The position numbers and the translations under genes are program-made. The notes under the pieces are model-generated. The model saw nothing but the letters and a program-made list of their open reading frames with translations, did not search any database and was not told where the DNA came from. Below, piece by piece: positions 1 to 12,515 of a stretch of DNA of 64,000 bases (within the stretch, counting starts at the first letter, position 1; each line of letters starts with the position of its first letter). The stretch lies in assembly GCF_904849725.1 (NCBI RefSeq), contig NC_058518.1:14590147-14654146 (forward strand), in the 5' to 3' direction. The stretch comes from Hordeum vulgare subsp. vulgare (lineage: Eukaryota; Streptophyta; Magnoliopsida; Poales; Poaceae).

Positions 1-306
1 TTTGTGCTAAACCATGGGTACCATTTTATGATTGAAAATTGGCAACCTGGGCTAAATGGTGTAGGGTAAATGGAGGAAATACTTTTGTAATTGAGCTATC
101 CACTGCAAGTATATTATGGTGTATTGTTTTTCATCTTTGGATAACCTAAAATAAATAGACATTGCACTAAACACATGTACAAATCAACAAAATATATGAA
201 TCGAAACGATTGTAGAAATGTTGGCTCCTCATTGACACCGATACTCATAAATGGTCGAAGTTTGATTATGATAGACTGCTTATTTAATTTAATTATTCAC
301 GACATT
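1..306. other. AT-rich intergenic DNA, nothing recognised
   Basis: No open frame, RNA gene or clear repeat boundary can be supported here. Base composition is moderately AT rich, like the non-repetitive intergenic stretches elsewhere in the window. Confidence 0.5.
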
Positions 307-540
307 CACTAGTACAGGGAAGCTTAGTAGTGTTATGCCCAAATGGCCATTAGTGGCATGGGGATGACACACCACTGACATAAGGCCATCTATAATTGGT
401 ATTGGTGGCGTGGGGTGAGCACGTCCCAAGTAGCACTTACACTAAGTGTCAATTGTATGAACACCCAACTAATTATTTCTGAAACTGGAAACAATTCGCT
501 CCTATTGGTGGTTTGTGTTGGTTGGGGTACGCAGATAGTA
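307..540. mobile_element. possible CACTA terminal/subterminal fragment
   Basis: The stretch starts CACTAGTACAGGG, close to the terminal inverted repeat of the element at 679. It is followed by alternating direct and inverted short motifs of the TTAGTGGC / GCCACTAA kind that resemble CACTA subterminal repeats. No matching right terminus or coding part was found, so it is at best a truncated or non-autonomous copy. Confidence 0.3.
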
Positions 541-678
541 GGGCTGGAATTTTAAATCGAAACTCGTGAGCTAAATGAGTAGCTCTTGACTCGGTTCGAC
601 TGGACTCCAACATGGCGTCGAACGGGTCGAGCCAAGTTTTAATCTAAGCTTGTTGCAAAATCAGTTTAATGAACCGAG
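541..678. mobile_element. possible hAT-like fragment cut at the CACTA left end
   Basis: Begins near TAGGGCTGG and continues with a CGAGTCAAG/CTCG-rich stretch, a pattern seen at the ends of plant hAT elements and related MITEs. It stops exactly where the CACTA terminus begins at 679. Nothing resembling its other half appears to the right of 15980. Confidence 0.25.
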
Positions 679-970
679 CACTAGTAGAAAAAGGGCCTTT
701 CGGCCCCCGAGGGCCGAAAAACCATTAGTCCCGGTTCAAACCAAAACCGGGACCAATGTCAGGCATTGGTCCCGGTTCGGTTTGACGGGGCATTGGTCCC
801 GGTTTGGTTCACCTCATTAGTCCCAGTTCAGGGAAAAACCCGGGACTAAAGATCCACCGACTGCCACGTGGCGTGCCGCGGATTATTAGTCCCCGTTTAT
901 GGCATGAACCGGGACTAAAGTGTAGGCTATTAGTCCCGGTTTTAGATAAAAACCGGGACTAAAGTTCTGC
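679..970 (+). repeat. left CACTA terminus and subterminal repeat array
   Basis: Contains the terminal CACTAGTAG and repeated ATTAGTCCCGGTTC / AACCGGGACTAA motifs in both orientations between about 720 and 962. In En/Spm elements such arrays bind the element-encoded DNA-binding protein; that role is inferred here. Confidence 0.8.
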
Positions 971-1607
971 CTATATATACCGTCGCCCCTGCCCACACTC
1001 TTCTCTGTTTTTTGGCTGAAGTGTGCCCATGCCATATGCCACCCTTGCCACTCTATTTCATGCATTTGACGTGTTCGATGAAATGCCCGAGCCACACTAG
1101 TTAAGCTTTCTCCTCTCCAAACTCGACCTCCAAACTTCATTTTCCTCATTATTTGTCTACGTTTGACCATGCACCAACTCCACAAGTGTTTAAAAAGATT
1201 AGCTACTTCATCCTTTCATGTGTCACTTCTAGTTTAGCTCATTTGAAATGCTCAAATTAACTTCTTAGAGTCTGCACATGTGTAGGGTGTCGTCCTGTGT
1301 CCGTCCTCATCGTTGTCGATCACCCCGCGCCAATCTCGTCGCGAGCACCACCGTGGTGAGCCTCTTGTTCTTGTCTTCTTTTTAAAAGAAAAAAATCTTA
1401 CTTGTATGATTTAGATACATACTTGTATAAATTACTTACTTTTATTATTGTTTGTTATTATATAGCACGATGGTTTTGGTATCCGCCTCCGTCGGCCCTC
1501 GTCCTGTCTATGATTCAGATGTGGTATATATTATCTTTTATAACTATTTGTTTTATTTATTGTTTTTGACAATTATGACGACCAACATGACATATATTTT
1601 TTAATCT

Positions 1608-1984
1608 AGGAGGTATGTGAACCGGAAATTCCAACCCACATAGAAATTCTTCTCGAGAAGTTAAATTTCGTTGAAAAAGAAAACAAATACTTGAAGGAAA
1701 AATTGAAAATAATTTAGGACAAGAATATGGAACTGGAGTTGCATGTCGCCGATGTCATCGATGACCGCAAGATGAAGATCGATGCGATGTTGTTGAAGAT
1801 GGATGCACAACGCTTGAAGATGGATGCAATGCGCTCGAAGATGGATGAAATGCGCTTGAATATTAGGAATATTAGAAAATATGTCATTGATAAAGAGGCT
1901 TAGTATCATTATGTTGTTGGGTCAATTGTTACCTTAGTTGCGATTTTGATCGCATTTGTTGTTGCATTTAAGTGTTTTACATAG
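1608..1984 (+). pseudogene. decayed CACTA accessory ORF: coiled coil plus membrane segment
   Basis: The conceptual frame encodes a charged helical region followed by four near-identical heptads (variants of LKMDAMR, 21-bp units at about 1768-1860) and then a hydrophobic C-terminal segment (about 1915-1965) rich in Val, Ile, Ala and Phe. The arrangement resembles the small second ORF I remember from Triticeae CACTA elements, a coiled-coil protein with a terminal hydrophobic helix. In-frame TAG codons near 1714 and 1901 disable it. It lies upstream of the transposase relic on the same strand. Its function in transposition is not established from the sequence. Confidence 0.55.
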
Positions 1985-2153
1985 TTCTATGTTGTTTTAT
2001 GAGAGAACTTTATGTATTTATTTTTGCAATAATAACATTTGATCACTACTGAGCTTCGGTTTTAATGTAATGATGAACTTGTATTAATTTGGTCATTTCT
2101 TTATTCATGATGTTCTGCAATGATTTTTTGATATACTTAATTTCATAATAGAG

Positions 2154-5100
2154 ATGAACCGTTAATGGATGTACGGTGACCGACGCACTTCGGAGTACAT
2201 TACGAACCGGGACTAATTAATGCCCGAGTCACACTAAAGTTCACACGAAATGGTATCCTCGACCGAGGTTAGCAACCTTCTTCATGTGTAATTTATACAA
2301 AAATATTGCATGTGTCAATGTACGGTGGTCATTTCACTTTTCATGTACGATGCCAGATCGATGCACGGAAGCGATGGATGTCCGGCGAACGACGCGGTTC
2401 CGGATTTATTGCAGGCCTACATAAATTTATCGATGTGGTTGGGCCAAACAAAGTGGATAATTTTATGCCTTGCCCATATGTTGGTTGTCAAAACGGGAAG
2501 GAGTACTCTAGCTCGATAGTCATTCATCTCCACTTGCTTCAGAGAGGTTTCATGCCCACATATTATTGTTGGACCATGCATGGAGAAAGAGGGGTTACGA
2601 TGGAAGACAATGAAGAAGAAGATGATGATGACAACTATCATATGTTCACTGAAGAACACGGTGATACTACAATGGAAGACAATGAAGAAGAAGGAGGTGA
2701 AGAATAACCGATATCAGATGAGCCCATTGATAGTATTGGTCGGGTCATTTCTGATGCAAAAGAGAGAATGCGATACAGAAAAGGAGAAGCTGAAGTTGGA
2801 GGCCATGCTAAAGGATCATAAAAAGTTGTTGTATCCAAATTGCGAAGATGACAGCACAAAGCTCGGTACCACACTGGAATTGTTGAAATGGAAGGCAGAA
2901 ACTGGTTTATCTGACAATGGATTTGAAAAGCTACTGAAAATATATAAGCCGAAGCTTCCAAAGGCTAACGAATTGCCCGAGACTACGTACGAAGCAAAGA
3001 AGGCTATCTACCCTCTTGGATTAGATGTGCAGAAGATACATGTATGCATTAATGACTGCATCCTGTACCGTGGTGAGAAGTACGAGAATATGGATAAATG
3101 CTCGGTATGCACTGCAAGTCGGTACAAGATCAGGCAGGATGACCCTGGTGATATTGAGGGCGATGACGAGCCCCCAGGAAGAAGGTTCCTGCTAAGGTTA
3201 TGTGGTATGCTCCTATAATACCACGGTTGAAACGTCTGTTCAAAAACAATGAGCATGCCAAGTTGATGCAATGAAACAAAGACGAGCGTAAGAAAGACGG
3301 GAAAAAGTTGAGACACCTCACAGATGGGTCGCAGTGGAGGAAAATTGAGAGGGAGTGGTCGGACTTTGCAGATGACCCAAGGAACTTATGGCTTGGTCTA
3401 AGTACAGACGGCATGAATCCTTTTGGGGAGCAGAGCTACAGTCACAACACCTGGCCCGTGACTCTATGTATCTACAACCTTCCTCCTTGGTTGTGCATGA
3501 AGCGGAAGTTCATTATGATGTCAGTGCTCATCCAAGGCCGAAGCAACCCGGCAACGACATTGATGTGTACGTAAGGCAATTAGTTGATGAACTTTTGTAG
3601 TTGTGGGCCAAACCAGGTCTACGTGTGTGGGATGAGCACAAACAACAGGAATTTGACCTATGAGCATTGTTGTTCGTAACCATCAATGATTGGCCTGCTC
3701 TTAGTAACATTTCATGACAGTCAAACAAGGGATACAATGCATGCACACACTGTTTAGATAAGACTAAAGGTACATATTTGGAAAAATCTAAGAAGGTTGT
3801 CTACTTGGGGTGTCGTCAATTTCTACCGACCAATCATCCCGTAAGAAAGAAAGGCAAGCATTTCAACGGTGAGGCAGATCGCCGAAAGAAGCCTAACCTT
3901 CCTACTCGTGATGAGTTATTGGCTATGGTCAAGGATTTGGATCAAATAGTAATCTTTGGAAAGGGTCCTGGTGGTCCATCTGTTCTGAAAGACGACGTTA
4001 CCGGACACGTGCCCATCTGGAAAAAGAAATCTTTATTTTGGGAGCTAACCTATTGGAAAAACCTAGAGGTTCGGTCTTTAATCGACGTGATGCACGTGAC
4101 GAAGAATCTTTGCGTGAACCTGCTAGGCTTCCTGGGCATGTATGGGAAGACAAAAGATACAACAGAAGCACGGGAGGAGCAGCAACCTATGAAAGACCCA
4201 TACGACAAGAAGACCGATAAAGGGCGTCAATACTTAGGTAGCTATGCTCTTAGCAAAGTAGAGAAGGAAATCTTTTTTGAATGTCTGAGCAGTATGAAGG
4301 TCCCCGCTGGCTTCTCATCTAATATAAAGGGAATAATAAATATGGCAGAGAAAAAATTCTAGAACCTGAAGTCTCATGATTGCCACGTGATTATGACGCA
4401 GTTGCTTCCGGTTGCATTGAGGGGGCTTCTACCGGAAAATGTTTGATTACCCATTGTGAAGCTATGTGCATTCCTCAATGCAATATCTCAGAAGGTAATC
4501 GATCGAGAACGTCTGGAAAGGCTACAGAAGGATGTGGTCCAATGTCTTGTCAGTTTTGAGTTGGTGTTCCCCTCGTCTTTCTTCAATATTATGACGCATC
4601 TCCTGGTTCACCTAGTCGACGAGATTTCCATTCTTGGTCATGTATTTCCACACAATATGTTCCCCTTCGAGAGGTTCGTGGGAGTCTTAAAGAAATATGT
4701 TCATAATCGTGCTAGCCCAGAAGGAAGCATCTCCAAGGGCTATGGAACAGAGGAGGTCATTGGGTTCTGTGTAGACTTTCTTCCTGACCTTAAGCCTATT
4801 GGTATTCCTGAATCGCGACATGAGGGGAGACAGAGTGGAAAAGGCACACTAGGAAAGAAAGCAGTGATATGTTGGGACGGGCATTCTTTCACTCAAGCAC
4901 ACTACACAGTTCTAAAAAGTTCCACCTTCCTGGCTTCGTATATCAAGGAGCACAAGAATTTTGTACGCTTTGAGTTCCCGGGGAAGGCTACCTCCTGGAT
5001 TGACGAAAAACACATGCATACTTTCGATAGTTGGTTGCGAGCACGTCTCATGAATGACAACACTGTTGGAGATCAACTCTATTGTTGGCCACGTCACCTT

Positions 5101-5683
5101 CTTCGGTTGTATTACATTTCCAAGGGTACTAGATAAACGGGAATACTTTTTACACAATCGCCCAAGATAAAAAGAGCACCAACCAAAACAGTGGTGTCCG
5201 CTATGATGCCACAGACGATAATGGAAAAAAGGACACATACTATGGTTACATAGAGGATATATGGGAACTTGACTACGGACCTACTTTGAAGGTCCCTTTG
5301 TTTCGGTACAGTTGGGTGAACATGAATGGAGAAGGGGTAAAGGTAGACCAGTTGTACGGAATGACAACAGTTGATCTCAAGAATCTTGGTTACATAGACG
5401 AGCCATTCGTCTCAGCCAATGATGTGGCTCAGGTTTTCTACGTGAAAGACATGTCCTCCAGACCAAAAAAAAGAAAAATAAGCAAATGAATACATCAGAC
5501 GATGAGCCAAAGCGTCACATAGTTCTTTCAAGGAAAAGAAACATCGTGGGGATCGAGGACAAGACAGACATGTCAGCAGATTATATTAAGTTTGGTGAAA
5601 TTCCGCCCTTCATAGTGATAATTGACCCAAGCATTTCGTTAAATAATGAAGATGCTCCATGGTTACGGCCAAAGCGGTCATAG
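2154..5683 (+). pseudogene. TNP2-type CACTA transposase, degenerate
   Basis: Pieces follow the usual order of plant En/Spm transposases. A transposase-associated domain (about 2400-2600) has the CPYVGC cysteine pattern and an HL..RGFMPTYYCW segment. The TNP2 core follows (about 2990-3180, PLGLDVQKIH and NDCILYR; 3780-4360, LIDVMHVTKNL). A DUF4218-like part lies at 4456-4840 (HNMFPFERFVGVLKKYVHNR) and a DUF4216-like part at 5040-5460. The start is broken: ATG at 2154 is followed after two codons by TAA, and the N-terminal motif WMYGDRRTSEY partly recurs near 2370. Frame changes and stops separate the pieces, for example near 2706, 3220-3310, 3600-3780 and 4360-4450. TNP2 excises and reinserts CACTA elements; this copy cannot make a full protein. 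Confidence 0.85.
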
Positions 5684-5785
5684 GCAAGGGATCGAAATAT
5701 AAATCTATGTAATGTATTAAACTTTATGTAATGTGTACTACTGTATTAAACTTTATGTGGTGTGTACTAATGTATTAAACTTAGA

Positions 5786-6262
5786 GAGAGATTGTTCGTT
5801 CTGTACACGAAGTGTATCTTGTTTTTATCGTAACCCTCACAACCTTTTATCACATGCTATGTGGATGAAATGATGATACCATGCCAACTTTCAACATTTT
5901 CAGAGTTCATTTGTAGTGCTTTTCAATTTCACGGTCAACTAGCTCAAAAAATAAGTAAATGCACGAAAAATATCAAATGAAGTCAGAAATTGTTGAAAAT
6001 TTGTGATGTGCCTTTGAATGGTGCATTTTGAACACACAAAAAGTATGGAGTTGAAATAAGTTCAAAAGAATGAAATCCGTTTGTAAAAGATGACTTATAT
6101 TTTGAAACCCTGATACTTCGAGAGAGATTGTCCGTTTCGTACACGAAGTGCATCCAGTTTTTATCGTAACCCTCTCCACTTTTTATCACATGCTATGTGG
6201 GTGAAATGATGATACTGTGCCAACTTTCAACATTTTCAGAGTTCATTTGTAGTGCTTTTCAA
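5786..6262 (+). repeat. two direct copies of a ~145-bp CACTA 3'-region segment
   Basis: The block beginning GAGAGATTGT and ending GTAGTGCTTTTCAAT occurs at about 5786-5930 and again at about 6118-6263. The shared core includes TTTTTATCGTAACCCTC and CACATGCTATGTGG. It follows the transposase and resembles CACTA 3' noncoding sequence. The second copy ends exactly where the inverted transposase fragment begins, which marks a junction between two elements. Confidence 0.75.
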
Positions 6263-6506
6263 TCATAACCCCTATTTCTCTGTGCCTCGTCCAAACATTA
6301 TAGTGTGGCATGAAACCCTTGTAAAGCAGGTGGGTGTGAAGGATTTTCCGGTCAGAGTAAGACTTCGTATTCCCACATTTACTGCATGGACAACACATAA
6401 AACCATTCTGCTTGTTTGCCTCAGCCACTTGGAGAAAAATATGCACGCCCTTAATGTACTCGGAGGTGTGTGTGTCACCATACATCCATTGCCGGTTCAT
6501 CTGCAT
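6243..6506 (-). pseudogene. inverted N-terminal fragment of a second CACTA transposase
   Basis: On the minus strand from ATG at 6506 a frame encodes the transposase-associated domain: WMYGDTHTSEYIKG, then the CCPCSKCGN cysteine cluster and HLLYKGFMPHYNVW. It is clearly related to, but not identical with, the + strand domain at 2300-2610, and it keeps the intact start that copy has lost. Only this first domain is present; the frame runs into the duplicated 3'-type repeat at about 6243. The upstream DNA (6507-6735) continues as an inverted copy of the element's leader. Confidence 0.8.
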
Positions 6507-6735
6507 GCATTACATATAATTATGTGTGTCAAAATTAAGAAAATCAAACAAATATCTATCTAAAGTAAGAAAATCAGACAAGTATCATTAAGAAGATAAG
6601 AACAAGAGGCTCACCACGGTGGTGCCGGCGACGAGATCGGCGCGGGCGATCAACGGCGGTGAAAACGGGACGAGGCGTGACGGACCCCTAAATCTAGACA
6701 AATCTCGGGAAAAATGAAGCTCCTAGGTCGAGCTT
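6507..6735 (-). repeat. inverted CACTA 5' leader, part 1
   Basis: Read on the minus strand this matches the left leader at about 1120-1375, with indels. It shares CACCACCGTGGTGAGCCTC and CTCGTCG near the exon boundary and CTCGACCT near the end. It is cut at 6735 by the Angela-like insertion and resumes at 15550. Confidence 0.75.
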
Positions 6736-8500
6736 TGTTGGGTAACGTAGCATAAATTCAAAATTTTCCTACGCATATTCAGATCTTCCTATGAAGATAC
6801 CAGCAACGAGATAGGGGTAAGAGCATCTTCATACCTTTGAAGATCGCTAAGCGGAAGCGTTGCTAGAACGCGGTTGATGGAGTCGTACTCGCAGCGATTC
6901 CGATCTAGTGCCGAACTACGGCACCTCCGCGTTCAACACACGTGCAGCCCGGTGACGTCTCCCGCACCTTGATCCAGCAAGGAGGAGGGAGAGGTTGGGG
7001 AAGAACTCCAGCAGCATGACGGCGTGGTGTCGATGAAGGACGAGGTCTCCCGGCAGGGCTTCGCCAAGCACCGGCAGAGAGGAGGAGGAAGAAGGGCAGG
7101 GCTGCGCCGAGAGAGAGGCAAAAGTCTGATCTCCAATGGCCAAAAGTGCCCACTATATATAGGGGGGGAGGGGCTGCGCCCCCTTGAGGGTTTCCCTCTC
7201 CTGGGGGGGGGGGGGCAGCCCTAGATGGTGCTGGTGCGGCGGCCAAGGGGGGGAGGAGGGGTGTGGCGCACCCCTCGTGGGCCTTAGGCCCACCTGGCTT
7301 AGGGTTTGCCCCCCCCCCCTTTTCTCTCCCCCACGCATTGGGCTGAGTGGGGAGGCACACCAGCCCACCTAGGGGCTGGTTCCCTTCCCCACTTGGCCCA
7401 CCTTACCTCCCGGGGTCGTTGGCCCCCTTCGGTGGACCCCCGGGGCCACCTCCGGTGGTCCCGGTGGTCCCGGTACGTTACCGGTGATGCCCGAAACACT
7501 TCCGGTGTCCGAAACCATCCGTCCTATATATCAATCTTTACCTATGGACCATTCTGGAGCTCCTCGTGACGTCCGGGATCTCATCTGGGACTCCGAACAA
7601 CTTTCAGCAACCTCGTATAACAATTCCCTATAACCCTAGCGTCACCGAACATTAAGTGTGTAGACCCTACGGGTTCGGGAGACAGGGAGACATGACCGCG
7701 ACACCTCTCCGGCCAATACCCATCAGCGGGGTATGGATACCCATGGTGGCTCCCACTTGCTCCACGATGATCTCATCAGATGAACCACAATGTCAAGGAT
7801 TCAATTAATCCCGTATACGATTTCCTTTGTCTGTCCGTATAGAACTTGCCCGAGATTCGATCGTCGGTATACCTATACCTTGTTCAATCTCGTTACCGGT
7901 AAGTCTCTTTACTCGTTCCGTAGCACGTCGTCGTGTGACTAACTCCTTAGTCACATTGAGCTCATGATGATGTTCTACCGAGTGGGCCCAGAGATACCTC
8001 TCCGTCACACGAAGTGACAAATCCCGATCTCGATTCGTACCAACCCAACAGACACTTTCGGAGGTACCCGTAGTGCACCTTTATAGTCACCCAGTTACTT
8101 TGTGACGTTTGATACACCCAAAGCACTCCTACGGTATCCGGGAGTTGCACAATCTCACGGTCGAAGGAAAAGATACTTGACATTAGAAAAGCTTTAGCAT
8201 ACGAACAATACGATCTAGTGCGATGCTTAGGATTGGGTCTTGTCCATCACATCATTCTCCCAATGATGTGATCCCGTTATCAATGACATCTAATGCCCAT
8301 GATCAGGAAACCATGATCATCTATTAACTAACGAGCTAGCCAACTAGAGGCTTGCTAGGGACACATTGTGATCTATTTATTCACACATGTATTACTATTT
8401 CGTGTTAATACAATTATAGCATGAACAATAGATGATTATCATGAACAAGGAAATATGATAATAACCATTTTATTATTGCCTCTAGGGCATATTTCCAACA
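6736..8500 (-). repeat. 3' LTR of the Angela-like element
   Basis: Plus-strand left LTR, bounded TGTTGGG at 6736 and CCAACA at 8500. It differs from the partner LTR by scattered substitutions (for example 6800-6820) and homopolymer length changes (for example the G run near 7205 and the C run near 7310). A GC-rich interior at 6900-7500 gives spurious open frames on both strands. Confidence 0.95.
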
Positions 8501-8532
8501 GTCTCCCACTTGCACTAGAGTCAATAATCTAG

Positions 8533-10137
8533 CTACATTGTGATGTATCGAACACCCATAGCATTATTGTGTTGATCATGTTTTGCTCGTGGAAGAGGTT
8601 TAGTCAACGGGTCTGCAATATTCAGATCCGTGTGTACTTTACAAATATCTATCATTCCACTCTGGACATGGTCCTGGATGGAGTTGTAGCAGCGTTTGAT
8701 GTGCTTCGTCTTCCGGTGAAACCTGGGCTCCTTGGCTATGGCAATGGCCCCAGTGTTATCACAGAAGAGTGTCATTGGACCCGACGCGCTTGGAACCACT
8801 CCAAGGTCGGTGATGAGCTCCTTCATCCAAATTCCTTCATGAGCTGCTTCTGAAGCAGCTATGTACTCCGCTTCCCATGTAGATGCTGCCACGACTTCTT
8901 GCTTGCTGCTGCACCAGCTCACTGCCCCACCATTCAACACATATACGTATCCGGTCTGTGACTTAGAGTCATCCGGATCTGTGTCGAAGCTAGCGTCGCC
9001 GTAACCCTTTACGACGAGCTCTTCGTCACCTCCATAAACGAGAAACATTTCCTTAGTCCTTTTCAGGTACTTAAGGATATTCTTGACCGCTGTCCAGTGT
9101 TCCATACCGGGATCACTTTGGTACCTCCCTACCAAGCTTATGGCAAGGTTTATATCAGGTCTGGTACACAGCCTTGCATACATCAGAGACCCCACGGCTG
9201 ATGCGTAGGGGACAGAACTCATCTTCTCTCTATCTGTTGCTGTGGTCGGCGACTGAGTCTTACTCAATCTCACACCTTGCAAAACTGGCAAGAACCCTTT
9301 CTTTGAGTTTTCCATATTGAACTTCTTCAATATCTTGTCAAGGTATGTACTTTGCGAAAGACCTATGAGGCGTCTTGATCTATCTCTATAGATCTTGATG
9401 CCTAATATGTATGTAGCTTCTCCAAGGTCCTTCATTGAAAAACTTTTGTTCAAATAGGCCTTTATGCTCTCCAACATCTCTATATTATTCCCCATCAATA
9501 ATATGTCATCCACATACAGTATGAGGAAAGCTACAGAGCTCCCACTCACTTTCTCGTACAGACAGACTTCTCTGTAAACCTGTATGAACCCAAACGCTTT
9601 AATCACCTCATTAAAGTGAATGTTCCAACTCCGAGATGCTTGCACCAGCCCATAGATGGAGCGTTGGAGCTTGCACACTTTGTTAGCACCCTTAGGGTCG
9701 ACAAAACCTTCTGGTTGCATCATATACAACTCTTCCTTAAGGTTCCCGTTCAGGAACGCTGTTTTGACGTCCATTTGCCAAATTTCATAATCATAAAAGG
9801 CGGCAATTGCTAACATGATTCGGACTGATTTCAGCTTTGCTACGGGAGAGAAAGTCTCTTCGTAGTCAACTCCTTGAATTTGTCGAAAACCCTTTGCGAC
9901 TAGTCGAGCTTTGTAAACGGTTACATTACCGTTTGCATCAGTCTTCTTCTTGAAGATCCATTTATTTTCTATGGCTCGCTGGTCATCGGGCAAGTCCACC
10001 AAAGTCCATACTTTGTTCTCATACATGGATCCTATCTCGGATTTCATAGCCTCAAGCCATTTGTTGGAATCCGGGCCCGCCATCGCTTCTTCATAGTTCG
10101 AAGGTTCACCGTTGTCTAACAACATGATTTCCATCAC
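8533..10137 (-). pseudogene. pol: Copia reverse transcriptase and RNase H (Angela-like)
   Basis: This open block holds the RVT_2 reverse transcriptase, with the KARLVAKG and MDVKTAFLNG motifs, LYVDDILLMGN carrying the catalytic YVDD near residue 218, and LGIKI. It then holds the C-terminal RNase H with KSQTGYVY, ASTWEAEYIAA and LFCDNTGAIAIA, and ends near HIKRCYN and NIADPLTKPLP. These copy the RNA genome to DNA and remove the RNA strand in the cytoplasmic particle. It is in the same frame as the integrase block upstream, separated only by a TGA at 10183-10185 (probably CGA to TGA). The polyprotein cannot be completed because of the upstream lesions. Confidence 0.93.
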
Positions 10138-10182
10138 AGGGTTGCCGTACCACTCTGGTGCAGAGCGTGCCCTTGTGGACCT

Positions 10183-10920
10183 TCACAGTTCAGTAGTAAC
10201 TTGATCCGAAGCTTCATGATCATCATCATTAACTTCCTCTTCAGTTGGTGTAGGTGCCACAGGAACAACTTCCCGCGCTGCGCTACTATCCTGTTCGAGA
10301 GGGGGTGTAATTACCTCATCAAGTTCTACCTTCCTCCCACTTACTTCTTTCGAGAGAAACTCTTTCTCTAGAAAGGATCCGTTCTTGGCAACAAAGGTTT
10401 TAGCTTCGGATCTAAGATAGAAGGTATACCCAATCGTTTCCTTAGGGTATCCTATGAACACGCATTTCTCCGCTTTGGGTTCGAGCTTTTCTGGTTGAAG
10501 TTTCTTCACATAAGCATCGCAGCCCCAAACTTTAAGAAACGACAACTTAGGTTTCTTGACAAACCATAGTTCATGCGGTGTCGTCTCAACGGATTTAGAC
10601 GGTGCCCTATTTAAAGTGAATGCTGCAGTTTCTAATGCGTATCCCCAAAATGATGGCGGTAGGTTGGTAAGAGACATCATAGATCGTACCATATCTAATA
10701 AAGTGCGATTACGACGTTCAGACACTCCATTGCGTTGCGGTGTGCCAGGCGGCGTCAGTTGTGAAACGATTCCACACTTCCTTAGGTGTGTGCCAAACTC
10801 GTGACTCAAATATTCCCCTCCATGATCAGATCGCAGACATTTAATTTTTCTGTCACGTTGATTCTCAACCTCACTCTGAAATTCCTTGAACTTTTCAAAC
10901 ATCTCGGATTTGTGCTTCAT
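10183..10920 (-). pseudogene. pol: Copia integrase core and linker (Angela-like)
   Basis: This contains the rve integrase core. RSDHGGEY gives the second catalytic Asp and NGVSERRNRTLL gives the catalytic Glu; the first Asp lies in the preceding block (HTDVCGPM). The downstream linker has the Copia WGCDAYVKKL and FIGYPKETIGYTFY motifs and an acidic tail before the reverse transcriptase. A 1-nt deletion near 10925-10935 separates it from the pre-integrase block, and a TGA at 10183-10185 ends it early. Confidence 0.9.
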
Positions 10921-11336
10921 TAAGTAGATATACCATACCTACTCAAATCATCGGTGAGAGTGAGAACATAACGATAGCCACCGCGAGCTTCAACGTTCAT
11001 TGGACCACACACATCAGTATGTATTATTTCCAATAAGTCGGTTGCTCTGTCCATTATTCCTGAGAATGGAGTCTTAGTCATCTTGCCCATGAGGCACGGT
11101 TCGCATGTGTCAAATGATTCAAAGTCAAGAGACTCTAATAGTTCATCGGTATGGAGCTTCTTCATGCGCTTAACGCCGATGTGACCAAGGCGGCAGTGCC
11201 ACAAGTATGTGGGACTATCATTATCAACTTTAGATCTTTTGGTACTCACACTAAGAATATGCGTAACATCACGATCAAGATTCGTCAAGAATAAACCATT
11301 CACCAGCGGAGCATGACCATAAAACATATCACTCAT
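10920..11336 (-). pseudogene. pol: Copia GAG-pre-integrase zinc region and integrase start
   Basis: It encodes the pre-integrase segment LWHCRLGHIG (HHCC-type zinc binding, with C.PC.MGKMTK following), then IIHTDVCGPM with the first catalytic Asp and YVLTLTDDLSRYG. The frame is the same as the gag block upstream, interrupted by TGA at 11358-11360. At its downstream end one nucleotide is missing, so DDLSRYG reads into ISTstop where the family continues YIYLMKHKSE. Confidence 0.88.
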
Positions 11337-11360
11337 ATAAATAGAACAACCATTATTCTC

Positions 11361-12515
11361 TCACTTAAATGAGTAGTCGTCTCGCATTAAGCAAGACCCT
11401 GATACAATATTCATGCTCAAAGCTGGTACTAAATAACAATTGTTAAGGTTTAAAACTAATCCCGACGGTAGATGTAAAGGTAGCGTGCCGACGGCGATCA
11501 CATCGACTTTCGAACCATTCCTCACGCGCATCGTCACCTCGTCCTTGGCCAGTCTCCGCTTATTCCGCAGTTCCTGCTTTGAGTTGCAAATGTGAGCAAC
11601 AGCACCGGTATCAAATACCCAGGAGCTACTACGAGCGCTGGTAAGGTACACATCAATAACATGTATATCACATATACCTTTAACGTTGCCGGCCTTCTTG
11701 TCCCCTAAGTATTTGGGGCAGTTCTGCTTCCAATGACCTTTTCCCTTGCAATAGAAGCACTCAGTTTCAGGCTTGGGTCCATTCTTTTTCTTATTCTCGG
11801 CATCTGGCTTACCGGGCGCGGCAACAACTTTGCCGTCTTTCTTGAAGTTCTTCTTACCCTTGCCTTTCTTGAAACTAGTGGTCTTGTTGACCATCAACAC
11901 TTGATGCTCTTTCTTGATTTCTACTTCTGCAGACTTGAGCATCGAGTACAACTCGGGAATGGTCTTTTCCATCCCTTGCATGTTGTAGTTAAGCACAAAG
12001 CCTTTGTAGCTTGGTGGGAGAGACTGGAGGATTCTATCGATTATAGCATCATCCGGAAGTTCGACTCCAAGTGAAGTCAGACGACCGTGTAACCCAGACA
12101 TTTTGAGTATGTGCTCACTGACAGAACTGTTCTCCTCCATCTTACAGCTAAAGAACTTGTCGGAGACGTCATATCTCCCGACACGGGCATGAGCTTGAAA
12201 AACTAGCTTCAGCTCCTGGAACATCTCATATACTCCGTGTTGCTCAAAACGCCTTTGCAGACCCGTTTCTAAACTGTATAACATGCCACACCTAACCAGA
12301 GAGTAGTCATCACTCCGTGTTTGCCAGACATTCAGAATGTCCTGGGCTGCTGCGGGAGCGGGAGGGTCACCTAGCGGCGCATCAAGGACATAAGCCTTTT
12401 TAGCTGCTTCAAGGATGAGCTTCAAGTTGCGAACCCAGTCCGCATAGTTGCTACCATCATCTTTCAGCTTGTTTTTCTCTAGGAATGCGTTGAAATTGAG
12501 GTTCACGTTGGCCAT
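11361..12515 (-). pseudogene. gag: Copia gag and protease (Angela-like)
   Basis: 384 codons from ATG at 12515. The N terminus NFNAFLEKNKLKDDGSNY and WVRNLKLIL is the usual gag (UBN2-like) start. A Lys-rich region leads to a CCHC zinc knuckle CFYCKGKGHWKQNC (residues about 250-265). Then comes the aspartic protease motif VFDTGAVAHIC (near residue 300) and the VNLNNCYLVP-type protease end. Gag packs the RNA and the protease cleaves the polyprotein. The frame itself is intact and ends at a premature TGA (11358-11360) before the integrase. ATG 12515 is chosen because it starts the conserved gag N terminus. Confidence 0.92.

Noticed and set aside
6905..7570. Overlapping frames of 60-150 codons on both strands
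   Set aside because: They sit in the GC-rich part of the Angela-like LTR and recur in its partner at 13956-14618; LTR composition explains them.
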